Origin: Vibrio hippocampi
Lineage (GTDB): Bacteria; Pseudomonadota; Gammaproteobacteria; Enterobacterales; Vibrionaceae
Reading direction: 5' to 3'
Length of the DNA stretch: 64,000 nucleotides
Assembly (NCBI RefSeq): GCF_921292975.1
Contig: NZ_CAKLCM010000002.1
Span: 310,001-374,000 of the forward strand
The translations under genes were made by a program, and so were the position numbers. This document shows, one piece after another, positions 16,849 through 24,819 of this stretch; within the stretch, counting starts at the first letter, position 1, and each line of letters begins with the position of its first letter. The notes under the pieces are model-generated. The model was not told where the DNA came from. It saw nothing but the letters and a program-made list of their open reading frames with translations, and made no database searches.

Positions 16849-18678
16849 ATGAAAAGAACGCATACTCAGCGCCGAGTGTTAAACCACTACTCGGCATGGA
16901 AATATATTGTGTTGGTGACCACCATCATTATTTTGGGACTCAGCGCTATTCCTACCTGGTTTGGAGAGAAGCCGTCGATCCAGATCACCTCGCAGCAGGA
17001 TAGCCCTTATCTTAATTCGCCATTAGCGGTATCGCAGTTGTTGCAATCCAAAGGCATTGAAGCAAGCCAGATCACCCAACAGGGCGATAAAACCACGTTA
17101 GTTTTTGCCGATGAACAAGCGCAAACCGCTGCACGTACATTGTTGGACAATACGTTATCAAAGGATGACAACATTACCTTTGCCTATGTCTCAGTTGCTC
17201 CGCAATGGCTTAGCGACCTTGGTTTTGCGCCGATAAAGCTAGGGTTAGATTTACGTGGCGGGGTGCAATTCCTACTCGATGTTGATATAGAAAAAGCGTT
17301 TGCTCTACAGCGTGATGCGTTGATGGATGAACTGCAAACTTCTCTAAGAGCACAGCGAGTCCGAGGTGTTCAGGTGCGAGCCAACGCACACAACGCTATC
17401 AATGTGATAACAGACAGCGATGCAGGGCGAAGTGCGGTGCAGAATTTTATTCGTCAAAATTACCCCACTTGGCAACTGACCAGCACCAGTCGTGGTCTTG
17501 AGCTCACACCGACTGAGCAGAGTATGGTGGAGTTTCAAACCACTACGGTAGAACAAAACCTGAAGATCATGCGTGGTCGAATCGAAGAGTTGGGGATCAC
17601 CGAAGCCATGGTTCAGCGCCAGGGTAAGGACAAGATACGGATTGAATTGCCAGGTGTCCAAGATCCCGCACAAGCGAAGAACGTGATTGGCGCGACCGCC
17701 AGTCTGGCTTTTTATGAGGTACTAGACGGCGACCGCGCTCGAAGCAAGCAAAATCTAGTGTTGCAGGATAATGATGGTCGTCAGGTTGTGGTGGCCAAAC
17801 GACCTGTATTGACGGGCGAGCATATTGTTAACGCCAGAGCGGGCGTTGACGAGATGGGGATGTCCGAAGTGAACATCTCACTTGACCAAGCGGGTGGTAA
17901 AAAGATCAGTGATTTCTCCGAAACCCATATCCACAAACCCATGGCAACGGTTTACCGCGAATACACCAAAGATGCACAGGGCGCGACTCAACTTGAAGAG
18001 CGCGTGATTAGCGTCGCCACCATCCAATCCAAACTGGGCAGCCAGTTTCGCATTACGGGCGCTGGCAGTATGGCGGATGCTCAAGAACTCGCGCTGTTGT
18101 TAAGAGCTGGCTCATTAACTGCTCCAGTGACCTTAGTCGAAGAGCGTACCATTGGCGCTTCTTTAGGCGCTGAAAACATCAAAAATGGCTTTGCTGCACT
18201 GGCGCTTGGCATGGGGTTAACGCTGCTGTTTATGGCTTGCTGGTATCGCCGATTAGGTTGGGTCGCTAATGTGGCCTTATGTACCAATATGGTTTGCTTA
18301 CTGGGGTTAATTGCTTTGATACCGGGTTCAGTGTTGACCTTGCCGGGCATTGCTGGATTGGTATTGACTGTCGGTATGGCGGTGGACACCAACGTAATTA
18401 TATTTGAACGGATCAGAGACAAAATGCGAGAAGGTCGCAGCTTTGCTCAAGCGATTGATGCTGGCTTTGATAGTGCCTTTTCAACCATCTTGGACGCCAA
18501 CGTCACCACTATGATTACCGCCGTGATTCTTTACACCATCGGTAATGGACCGATTCAGGGCTTTTCACTCACTTTAGGGCTAGGACTACTGACCAGTATG
18601 TTCACCGGTGTATTCGCTTCAAGAGCGATGATCAATCTCATTTGGGGCCGCGATGCCCGTCGTGATGTAAGGGTATAA
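16849..18678 (+). CDS. secD2: Protein translocase subunit SecD, second paralogue
   Basis: 609 residues. It has an N-terminal membrane span (YIVLVTTIIILGLSAIPTWF), LGLDLRGGVQFLLDVD, a large periplasmic P1 domain, and C-terminal spans with GMAVDTNVIIFERIRDKMREG and ILDANVTTMITAVILYTIG, the RND-type ion-coupling segments. SecDF pulls preproteins across the membrane using the ion gradient. The vemP gene upstream marks this as SecDF2, which takes over when sodium-driven SecDF1 is limiting. secF2 starts two bases after the stop. Confidence 0.93.
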   Translation: MKRTHTQRRVLNHYSAWKYIVLVTTIIILGLSAIPTWFGEKPSIQITSQQDSPYLNSPLAVSQLLQSKGIEASQITQQGDKTTLVFADEQAQTAARTLLDNTLSKDDNITFAYVSVAPQWLSDLGFAPIKLGLDLRGGVQFLLDVDIEKAFALQRDALMDELQTSLRAQRVRGVQVRANAHNAINVITDSDAGRSAVQNFIRQNYPTWQLTSTSRGLELTPTEQSMVEFQTTTVEQNLKIMRGRIEELGITEAMVQRQGKDKIRIELPGVQDPAQAKNVIGATASLAFYEVLDGDRARSKQNLVLQDNDGRQVVVAKRPVLTGEHIVNARAGVDEMGMSEVNISLDQAGGKKISDFSETHIHKPMATVYREYTKDAQGATQLEERVISVATIQSKLGSQFRITGAGSMADAQELALLLRAGSLTAPVTLVEERTIGASLGAENIKNGFAALALGMGLTLLFMACWYRRLGWVANVALCTNMVCLLGLIALIPGSVLTLPGIAGLVLTVGMAVDTNVIIFERIRDKMREGRSFAQAIDAGFDSAFSTILDANVTTMITAVILYTIGNGPIQGFSLTLGLGLLTSMFTGVFASRAMINLIWGRDARRDVRV

Positions 18679-18680
18679 AG

Positions 18681-19583
18681 ATGCTGAATACGATTAAGAA
18701 AAATATGCGTCAATTGCGCTACTTGACGACTTGGATCTCCGTTTTTCTGATGGCAGTCTCGCTGCTGAGTTTATCTGTTAACGGTCTGAATCTGGGATTG
18801 GACTTCACCGGAGGTATGGTGACCGAGGTGAAAGTCGCCCCGTCATTGACTAACCAACAACTCCTTAAAACCCTTAAGCCGGAGTTGGGTGATACCACGT
18901 CTGTGACCGCGTCGGGTGAAGCTGGGCGTTGGGTGATCCGCTATTCGGCACCGGAAGGTGGTGATGTTCAGGCGAACGTCGTTGATATATTAACGCCAAT
19001 CTCAACTCAAGTTGAGGTAGTCAGCAACAGTATTGTTGGCGCTCAAGTTGGTCAGGAGTTGTTTGAACAAGGCGGATTGGCTCTGCTTATTTCAACGTTA
19101 GCGATTCTCGGCTATCTATGTTTTCGCTTTGAATGGCGCTTAGCCAGCGGCGCACTGATGGCATTGATTCACGATGTCGTTTTAGTGCTAGGCTTTTTTG
19201 CGGCCACGCAAATGGAGTTTAACTTGACCGTCTTTGCCGCCATTCTTGCCATACTCGGCTATTCACTCAATGACTCCATCATTATCGCCGACAGAATACG
19301 TGAGCTGCTGGTCTCCAAGCAAGATTGGCCGACCAGTAAAATCAATGACCAAGCGATTATGACGACCTTCTCACGTACCATGGTCACTTCAGGAACGACC
19401 TTGATTACCGTCAGTGCATTATGGTTGCTTGGCGGCTCAGCATTAGCGGGCTTCTCAACCGCTATGTTTATTGGCGTGTTATCGGGTACTTGGTCGTCAA
19501 TCTCCATCGGTACGATTTTGCCAGAGTGGTTGAAAATTGAGCCTAAGCACTACCTGCCAGTTGAAGTAGACAGTGCGCCGTAA
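18681..19583 (+). CDS. secF2: Protein translocase subunit SecF, second paralogue
   Basis: 300 residues. The first membrane span (YLTTWISVFLMAVSLLSLSV) is followed by GLNLGLDFTGGMVTEV, typical of SecF. The C-terminal five-span block contains ALIHDVVLVLGFF, AILAILGYSLNDSIIIADRIRE and FSRTMVTSGTTLITV. It forms the SecDF complex with the adjacent secD2 product. The two genes are separated by only two bases and a weak hairpin follows. Confidence 0.93.
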   Translation: MLNTIKKNMRQLRYLTTWISVFLMAVSLLSLSVNGLNLGLDFTGGMVTEVKVAPSLTNQQLLKTLKPELGDTTSVTASGEAGRWVIRYSAPEGGDVQANVVDILTPISTQVEVVSNSIVGAQVGQELFEQGGLALLISTLAILGYLCFRFEWRLASGALMALIHDVVLVLGFFAATQMEFNLTVFAAILAILGYSLNDSIIIADRIRELLVSKQDWPTSKINDQAIMTTFSRTMVTSGTTLITVSALWLLGGSALAGFSTAMFIGVLSGTWSSISIGTILPEWLKIEPKHYLPVEVDSAP

Positions 19584-19613
19584 TGGCAAAAACGTAAGCG
19601 AGAATAAACGAAA

Positions 19614-19640
19614 GCGCCTTAGCGAGGTTATTCGCTAAGG
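19614..19640 (+). terminator. Probable terminator after secF2
   Basis: GCGCCTTAGCGA-GGTTAT-TCGCTAAGGCGT is a 12-bp stem with one wobble, followed by a T-rich but interrupted TGTTCTAT. It probably ends the vemP-secD2F2 operon. Confidence 0.6.
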
Positions 19641-19708
19641 CGTTGTTCTATATAATATCTCTAACGAAATTCGAATTTGATCGGTCAGCACCGATCAAGT
19701 TACCGATC

Positions 19709-20144
19709 ATGCTAACGATCATCGGTGTGACCGAGTTTGTCGCCGTAGCCGAACAACAGAGCTTCACCGCTGATCAATCAATTTATGCTGCTTTATCCGC
19801 AGATAGAGTTAGAGTTGGTGTTGTCCAATCAAACCTTTGACCTAATAGAGTAAGATTTTGACTTGGCGATTCGCCTTGGACACCTCACAGATTCAAGTAT
19901 GATGGCAAAACAACTTGCGTCACGTCAGATAAGAGTTTGTGCCTCTCCTGACTACCTTAAAAAATACGGTGAACCGTATTCATTGTCCGAACTCGAGCTT
20001 CACATCTGTTTGGTTGAAATTTTGCAAGCGTATCGACAGGGGCAGCAAGGCATATGGGCGGTGTATCCCAATAATCGCCACTTATCAACCAAAGTTCGTC
20101 GCCTGATTGAGTTTTTGACCAAAGGGCTAAGAGGGGCAGACTAG
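19709..20144 (+). pseudogene. LysR-family regulator, decayed by deletions and a stop
   Basis: The first part (ATG 19709) reads VTEFVAVAEQQSFTA, the start of a LysR helix-turn-helix. The frame then jumps to LYPQIELELVLSNQTFDLIE-stop-DFDLAIRLGHL, from the cofactor domain, with an in-frame TAA at 19851. The C-terminal part ends GQQGIWAVYPNNRHLSTKVRRLIEFL, a typical LysR end. Most of the DNA-binding domain, the linker and part of the effector domain are deleted, and the N-terminal and C-terminal parts are in different frames. It cannot make a working regulator. Confidence 0.85.
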
Positions 20145-20185
20145 ATAACGGCGACAGTACAAACAACATAATCTGGGCTCATTAT

Positions 20186-20542
20186 ATGGACATAACGCGA
20201 TTTTCCAAATTGGTGGGCTTATCAGCCCATACACTTCGATATTACGAGAAGATAGGGTTAATAAGAGATATCCACCGTGATTCTGGTGGGCGACGGAGTT
20301 TTGTTAACAAGGACATCGACTGGGTTCAGTTTATTGTCCGTCTTAAGGAAACAGGAATGCCGTTGGACGGTATCAAGCAATACGCTGAACTGCGACATCA
20401 GGGAGACACCACACTGCTCGAAAGAAAACAGTTACTTGAGCAACATCGTCGCCAGATTGAAAAAGAAATCGAAAAGCAAAAGCGGCACTTATCCGCACTC
20501 GATGCAAAAATCCACGTCTATGAGCTTAAAATTGACGCTTGA
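20186..20542 (+). CDS. MerR-family transcriptional regulator
   Basis: 118 residues: N-terminal MerR winged helix (FSKLVGLSAHTLRYYEKIGLI, then RRSFVNKDIDWVQFIVRLKETGMPLDGIKQYAELR). A coiled-coil dimer helix rich in Glu/Lys/Gln follows (residues 75-112). There are no Cys ligands, so it is not a metal or redox-Cys sensor; it resembles small-molecule or aldehyde-responsive members. It probably acts on the next gene, whose promoter has the long spacer and inverted repeat expected of a MerR target. Confidence 0.88.
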   Translation: MDITRFSKLVGLSAHTLRYYEKIGLIRDIHRDSGGRRSFVNKDIDWVQFIVRLKETGMPLDGIKQYAELRHQGDTTLLERKQLLEQHRRQIEKEIEKQKRHLSALDAKIHVYELKIDA

Positions 20543-20569
20543 CTTAGAGTAAGCTCTAACGGCTAGCCT
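20539..20569 (+). promoter_or_regulatory. MerR-type promoter with operator
   Basis: TTGACT and TAGCCT are separated by 19 bp instead of 17, the hallmark of MerR-activated promoters. The spacer holds the perfect inverted repeat TTAGAG-TAAG-CTCTAA (20544-20559). The -35 box overlaps the merR stop codon. It drives the CMD-domain gene at 20594. Confidence 0.75.
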
Positions 20570-20593
20570 ATTGTTATCAAACAAAAGGAAAGC

Positions 20594-20974
20594 ATGATGA
20601 ATAATTCAAGGTACCAAATAGGTTTAGAGCAGCTAGCAAAAATTGATGGTGAAGTAGGGCAAAAAGTCATCGACAGTTTGGAAGACATTTGCCCAGATTT
20701 GGCGAGGTTAACCATTGAATACCCTTTTGGCGATATATACAGCCGTGAAGGTCTGAGTTTAAAAGAGAGAGAAATCGCCACGGTCGCCGCCTTAACGGCA
20801 ATGGGCACTTGTACTCCACAACTGAAAGTGCATTTGCATGCCGCGTTAAATGTCGGCTGCACTCAAACAGAACTTAAGGAAATCATACTTCAAATGTCGG
20901 TTTATGCTGGATTTCCAGCGGCGTTGAACGGTATGTTTACTCTAAAAGAAGTCCTGTCAGAGCTAGAGCGCTAA
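20594..20974 (+). CDS. Carboxymuconolactone decarboxylase (CMD) family protein
   Basis: 126 residues. CMD-family blocks visible are GLSLKEREIATVAALTAMG, QLKVHLHAALNVGCTQTELKEII and VYAGFPAALNGM. It lacks the CxxC of AhpD-type peroxidase partners, so it is closer to the decarboxylase-like branch. The enzymatic activity is unknown. The ribosome site AAAGGAA precedes ATGATG. It is probably activated by the MerR protein encoded upstream through the 19-bp-spaced promoter. Confidence 0.85.
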   Translation: MMNNSRYQIGLEQLAKIDGEVGQKVIDSLEDICPDLARLTIEYPFGDIYSREGLSLKEREIATVAALTAMGTCTPQLKVHLHAALNVGCTQTELKEIILQMSVYAGFPAALNGMFTLKEVLSELER

Positions 20975-20993
20975 TATCTAGAAAAAGGCAGAG

Positions 20994-21431
20994 CTAGTGG
21001 ATTGCTCCATTCGGTATCAACTTTGTCTCGTCCCAAAATACAGCCTCAATCTTATGTCCATCCAAGTCTCGGACAAAGCAACCATAGTATGGGTCCCCAT
21101 ATTCTGGACGAGGTCCCGGTGCGCCGTCACAGGTTCCCCCCAGCTTTAAGGCGGTGTCGTAAAAAGCATGCACGGCCTTTTCTGAGTTGGCAATAAAGGC
21201 AAAATGCACGCCATTCGCAACCTCTGCAGGCTTTTGATTGTATGGGAGTTGCACCCAGAACTCGGGGAACTTCTTGCCGTATGCAACGGCAACGTTAGGG
21301 ACTTCCTCTTGACGACTTGCGCCAATGGTTGCCAGCACTTGATCGTAAAAATTGAGCGCCTTTTCAAGTTGATTGGTGCTTAATGATAGATGGGAAATAA
21401 TTGACGGAATATCATCGAATTCTTGAGACAT
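20994..21431 (-). CDS. VOC (glyoxalase/bleomycin resistance) family protein
   Basis: 145 residues from the Met at 21431, which follows AAGGAGAAGG at a good distance. A further 54 codons upstream in frame are not protein-like. VOC features: SHLSLSTNQLEKALNFYDQVLATIGA, then GVHFAFIANSEKAVHAFYDTALKLGG, and PRPEYGDPYYGCFVRDLDGHKIEAVFWD, with His and Glu at the usual metal-ligand sites. The substrate is unknown. Its promoter region contains a long perfect inverted repeat, suggesting specific regulation. Confidence 0.85.
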   Translation of the reverse strand: MSQEFDDIPSIISHLSLSTNQLEKALNFYDQVLATIGASRQEEVPNVAVAYGKKFPEFWVQLPYNQKPAEVANGVHFAFIANSEKAVHAFYDTALKLGGTCDGAPGPRPEYGDPYYGCFVRDLDGHKIEAVFWDETKLIPNGAIH

Positions 21432-21513
21432 AAGCCTTCTCCTTTTAATCAATGTAGAGATAGATCTGCAACCACTAGTTCTCTTAAAACCAGTCATTCC
21501 ATTGAACCACCAA

Positions 21514-21549
21514 ACAAATGAAACTGTATATGAATGCAGTTTCATTTGT
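21514..21549 (-). promoter_or_regulatory. Perfect 13-bp inverted repeat overlapping a promoter of the VOC gene
   Basis: ACAAATGAAACTG, 10 bp, then CAGTTTCATTTGT. Read leftward, TAGACA, 16 bp and TATACA form a promoter in which the repeat arms flank the -10 box, so a dimeric regulator bound here would control it. No cognate regulator gene is adjacent. The rest of the 416-bp gap (21432-21847) holds no other feature I can support except a GCGTTATAC motif at 21825. Confidence 0.6.
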
Positions 21550-21847
21550 CTAATATTGGCTTGAGGTAAGTCTGGAGTTGGCAGGGTGATCACTGTATTG
21601 AGCCGCTCGTCTCTTCGTTTCAGCGACTACTAAAATTTTGTTGCGTAGTGACTTTCTCTTTAGATAGCCTTGGCGTCACTTGAGGATGAATACTTCTACT
21701 ACAAATAATCGTCTGAATTTCGCGCTACAGAGCGGTCTGGTTTCTTAGTTTGCACTCTAAGCTTTGAATTTAAAATTGAGGAATTAATATAGTAGGTTGT
21801 GAATAGTTGATAGGCATCAAATCAGCGTTATACAAGAGAGGTCAAAT

Positions 21848-22498
21848 ATGGACATCACCAATGCAGTTGGAGAACGGGTTGCCACGACACTAGGTGATGT
21901 GACCATTCGGAGGTTTTTGGGTAAAGGGAAATCAGGGTATTCTTACTTGGCAGAAAATGATGTAAGCACGTATGTGATAAAATTCATGCATTATGAACCG
22001 TGTGCATACTATTCGTTTGGTGATGCCAATAAAGTAGACCTAGAAGTTGTAGCATTCAAAAAATTAGAGCGTATGGGTATCAAACTCCCCCGACTATTGG
22101 AAGCGAATGCAGATCACAACTTCTTGCTAAAAGAATATATTGATGGAAAGCTTGTTACCGACCTAGTTATAGCAGCTTCTTTACCAGACGCTTGTGTGAA
22201 ACAAGTTTTTGAAATGGCTCGTGTGCTAAAAGCATCAGACCTCAACATTGATTACTTTCCTGATAATTTCGTAGTGATGAATGAAGTACTCTATTATGTT
22301 GACTATGAATATAACCAATATGACCCACTATGGAACCTGCCTAATTGGGGGCTTTATTACTGGGCGAATTCATCGGGCATGAAAGCGTACAAAGAAACGA
22401 AGGATGCACTTCATATAAATCAGAGTCTCGATTCAGGTGTACCAATCAAGCAGCCTTTTGAAGTCTTAGTTAGAAAATGGTGTGACTCATACGGTTAG
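21848..22498 (+). CDS. Small protein-kinase-like (aminoglycoside/choline kinase fold) protein
   Basis: 216 residues, not a recognised named family. A kinase-type layout can be read: Gly loop LGKGKSGYSY (residues 24-33), VAIK-like Lys45 in TYVIKF, helix-C-like Glu66, catalytic-loop-like NIDYFPDNFVV (Asp135, Asn140) and DFG-like VDYE (Asp152). It is shorter than full kinases, with a reduced C-lobe. The ribosome site AGAGAGG is good. It is preceded by GCGTTATAC, as at the 3' end of Vibrio attC sites, and followed by an attC-like region, so it may be an integron-type cassette. The target is unknown. Confidence 0.65.
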   Translation: MDITNAVGERVATTLGDVTIRRFLGKGKSGYSYLAENDVSTYVIKFMHYEPCAYYSFGDANKVDLEVVAFKKLERMGIKLPRLLEANADHNFLLKEYIDGKLVTDLVIAASLPDACVKQVFEMARVLKASDLNIDYFPDNFVVMNEVLYYVDYEYNQYDPLWNLPNWGLYYWANSSGMKAYKETKDALHINQSLDSGVPIKQPFEVLVRKWCDSYG

Positions 22499-22506
22499 AG
22501 AGTTTG

Positions 22507-22612
22507 TATAACACGCCGAAGGAAAGGTTTTTAAGAGCGATTCGCAACGCTTGGTACTTTCGGTTTGGAATCGGTTTCAACGAGGTGGGCAGCACTCTCT
22601 GCTGCCTTAGGC
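22507..22612 (+). repeat. Degenerate attC-like region
   Basis: Starts TATAACACGCCGAAGG and contains CAACGCTTGGTACTTTCGG, wording typical of Vibrio superintegron attC sites. A hairpin GGCAGCA-CTCTC-TGCTGCC follows, then CCTTAGGC, which pairs with the left GCCGAAGG (one mismatch). The terminal CGTTA expected on the right is missing, so the site would be decayed. Recognition is by pattern only. Confidence 0.4.
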
Positions 22613-22780
22613 TTGAAATCTTAGAGAAATTCAAAGATATTATCTAGATCATTAAGGAATCTTCTTCCCATCAAATCATGGTTTTCCTCGATTGCGAGTT
22701 CTGGCTTTGTGTTCTTCCATTCGAGCTTTATTGGAATCGCGTGCCTCAGTCCTGAATTGAGCTAGCACTCAAGGAGTACT

Positions 22781-23281
22781 ATGAAAGTTCATCAATTAAA
22801 TCAAGAACATTACAAAGCCCTTTTTGACTTCGAAACCAGAAACAAAGAGTGGTTTGAATTGTTTGTTCCTCCTCGACCTAGAGCATATCAAACGCTAGTC
22901 GGTTTTAGTTGTGCTTCAGACGCGCTTTTGCGAGAACAGGATTCTGGCGCTAGTTATTTCTATGTTGGTTACTTAGGCGACACAATTATTGCACGAGCAA
23001 ATTTAACAGAACTATCGAATGGAGTGGGAAGTATTGGTTACCGTGTTTGCCGCAATCAAACTGGCAAAGGCTATGGGTCAGCAGCTTTGAACTACCTTAT
23101 TGATGTCGCAAAACATAAATTAGGCTTAAAGGAATTAAATGCGAAGACAACGACTAACAATATTGCCTCAATGAAAGTCTTAGAAAAGCAAGGTTTCTCG
23201 GAAACAGTTAGGGAAACAAATACTTTTAATATGAATGGCGAGGAAGTGTCGTTTGTACACTATGTTAAGCATTTGGAGTGA
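22781..23281 (+). CDS. GNAT-family N-acetyltransferase
   Basis: 166 residues. RimJ/RimL-like GNAT: GSIGYRVCRNQTGKGYGSAA holds the acetyl-CoA pyrophosphate loop (Q93-x-G95-x-G97), followed by KELNAKTTTNNIASMKVLEKQ and GFSETVRE, the usual C-terminal motif. The ribosome site AAGGAG is strong. It probably acetylates a small molecule or a protein N-terminus. Single GNAT genes of this kind are common in Vibrio integron cassettes, and this one sits beside an attC-like remnant and a tRNA gene. Confidence 0.85.
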   Translation: MKVHQLNQEHYKALFDFETRNKEWFELFVPPRPRAYQTLVGFSCASDALLREQDSGASYFYVGYLGDTIIARANLTELSNGVGSIGYRVCRNQTGKGYGSAALNYLIDVAKHKLGLKELNAKTTTNNIASMKVLEKQGFSETVRETNTFNMNGEEVSFVHYVKHLE

Positions 23282-23334
23282 GTGCCATACCAGCCTTCAA
23301 AGCGCAAAGATATGTTTTTCAACCCAAAAACAAC

Positions 23335-23376
23335 AAAGGGCTGGCAGTCACTAACTAACTTGCTAGCCCTTTTAAA
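23335..23376. terminator. Bidirectional terminator between the GNAT gene and tRNA-Arg
   Basis: AAGGGCTGGCA and TGCTAGCCCTTTT form an 11-bp stem with one wobble. T-runs follow in both directions (TTTT rightward; TTTGTTGTTTTT leftward), so it serves the GNAT gene and the tRNA. Confidence 0.75.
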
Positions 23377-23378
23377 TA

Positions 23379-23455
23379 TGGCGCTCCCGACAGGATTCGA
23401 ACCTGTGACCTGCCCCTTAGGAGGGGGCTGCGCTATCCAGCTGTGCCACGAGAGC
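23379..23455 (-). tRNA. tRNA-Arg (anticodon CCT)
   Basis: 77 nt on the minus strand. Acceptor arm GCTCTCG pairs with CGGGAGC; the anticodon arm is GCCCC-CTCCTAA-GGGGC with anticodon CCT, which reads the AGG codon. The T arm is ACAGG-TTCGAAT-CCTGT, and the 3' CCA is encoded. Its 3' end faces the accessory genes at 20-23 kb, the usual orientation for a tRNA that serves as an integration site, though no duplicated tRNA end was found. Confidence 0.95.
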
Positions 23456-23511
23456 TTTTAGGTTATGTTACTAAAAGCGATTTTGCTTTGCCGTGTTGCC
23501 GGTCACTTAAC

Positions 23512-24645
23512 CTATTGTTTGTGCATCACATCGCCAATTTGAATACTGTTGGCTAAATTGGCTTGGTCAACGACGGCTTCGGCTTCTCTCTCGTAAACGC
23601 GCGAAACGGTCAGAGTGATGTCACTCTGGCTCACTTTATTACGAGGGATGCCGTTTTGGTCGATAAAGGCGCCGGTGTGCCAAAGCGTTAACTTGTCCCC
23701 CTCTTTTACCCCATGAACACGACCGAGATCTAGGGTCACGGTATTGCCGTAGGCGGCGACCACTTCAGGGAGTGTCATCTTACAAGAGATGTCTGATTCA
23801 AGTGCCAACATAATGTTACGGCTGATACGCTGCATCATTTCCCCATAGGTTGAGGTCCAGAAGCGGGCGCTGGTGGTGTCGACCTTACTGGTTTTCGCAA
23901 ATGGCCATTGTGCCACTTCTCGGAAGGAGTATTGGTTGATCTCGTGACCGGTTTTGCCATCAAAAACCTTAAGATCCATAGCAAACTGACGGTTAATCAC
24001 ATCGTCTTTCAACAGACCTCCTTGCGTGACCGTCGCGGTGAGATCACGAATATGTCCGGTGATTAAGTATTGTGCCCCAAGATCATCGGCAATCATCTTG
24101 ATGTGCTCTGGTCGGGCTTTCTCGATTTGGTAGCGGGTGGTACCGACAGACACAAAACTGTAAGAGCGATTTGCCAGCTGTTTTTCAACCAATGAGCTGA
24201 AATCATGCCCCACCTTATAAATTTGTCCCATTACCGCTTGCTGAGGATCGTCGATCTCAAAATTTGCCACGCCAATGGTTTTTTTGTACATGGTGTTATG
24301 GCAAGCCTTTGCCGTCGGGTAGATGTCCAGCCTTGCCTTGATCCGCACCTGATTGCCGCTCACTCTGGTTCTGTCGATCACGATATGTCTAACTTCAGAG
24401 TTAACAAACTGATACTGACTTTTTTCTTCTTCTAATAAAGGGGCAAGCTGAGCCAATGTGCCGATATCGGCACCGGCAAAGTCTACCGCCTTATATACCG
24501 CGTCCTCTAGCGCGTGCAGACGTGCCGCCTTCTCAGAGGAAACGATGGTGGCAACACCCGTCACTTCATACCAAGCCGCGTGAGCACTGCTGATGGTTAA
24601 GCTGGCTAACGTGGTTGAAATTAAAGAGAAAATAAATTTTTTCAT
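23512..24645 (-). CDS. flgT: Flagellar assembly protein FlgT (H-ring)
   Basis: 377 residues from MKKFIFS; a Met four codons upstream is possible. A signal peptide ends near SSAHA, followed by AWYEVTGVATIVSSEKAARLHALEDAV, the FlgT N-terminal domain. A middle TolB-like domain (ADDLGAQYLITGHIRDL) and a C-terminal DLGRVHGVKEGDKLTLWHTG domain complete it. FlgT forms the H-ring around the LP ring of sodium-driven Vibrio polar flagella and helps recruit MotX/MotY. It is divergent from flgO-flgP, its usual neighbours. Confidence 0.93.
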   Translation of the reverse strand: MKKFIFSLISTTLASLTISSAHAAWYEVTGVATIVSSEKAARLHALEDAVYKAVDFAGADIGTLAQLAPLLEEEKSQYQFVNSEVRHIVIDRTRVSGNQVRIKARLDIYPTAKACHNTMYKKTIGVANFEIDDPQQAVMGQIYKVGHDFSSLVEKQLANRSYSFVSVGTTRYQIEKARPEHIKMIADDLGAQYLITGHIRDLTATVTQGGLLKDDVINRQFAMDLKVFDGKTGHEINQYSFREVAQWPFAKTSKVDTTSARFWTSTYGEMMQRISRNIMLALESDISCKMTLPEVVAAYGNTVTLDLGRVHGVKEGDKLTLWHTGAFIDQNGIPRNKVSQSDITLTVSRVYEREAEAVVDQANLANSIQIGDVMHKQ

Positions 24646-24819
24646 GGTCACATCCAAATGCGGAACAATATTTGCTTTCGTTATTCACTAAATCAGCGAA
24701 TCAGCGAAGATTGGAGCGGGCTTTCTAATTATGAGCATTTTTAGAAAAGCAAAGATTGTTCCAGCTTTTACATAGCGTAAAGAATGATTGCCCCAATGAA
24801 TAACTTTGGAGAGTGTGAA

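Noticed and set aside
23379..23455. Duplicated tRNA-Arg end as an attachment site for an island
   Set aside because: I found no second copy of the tRNA 3' end (GATTCGAACC type) in the window, so the island border is unproven.
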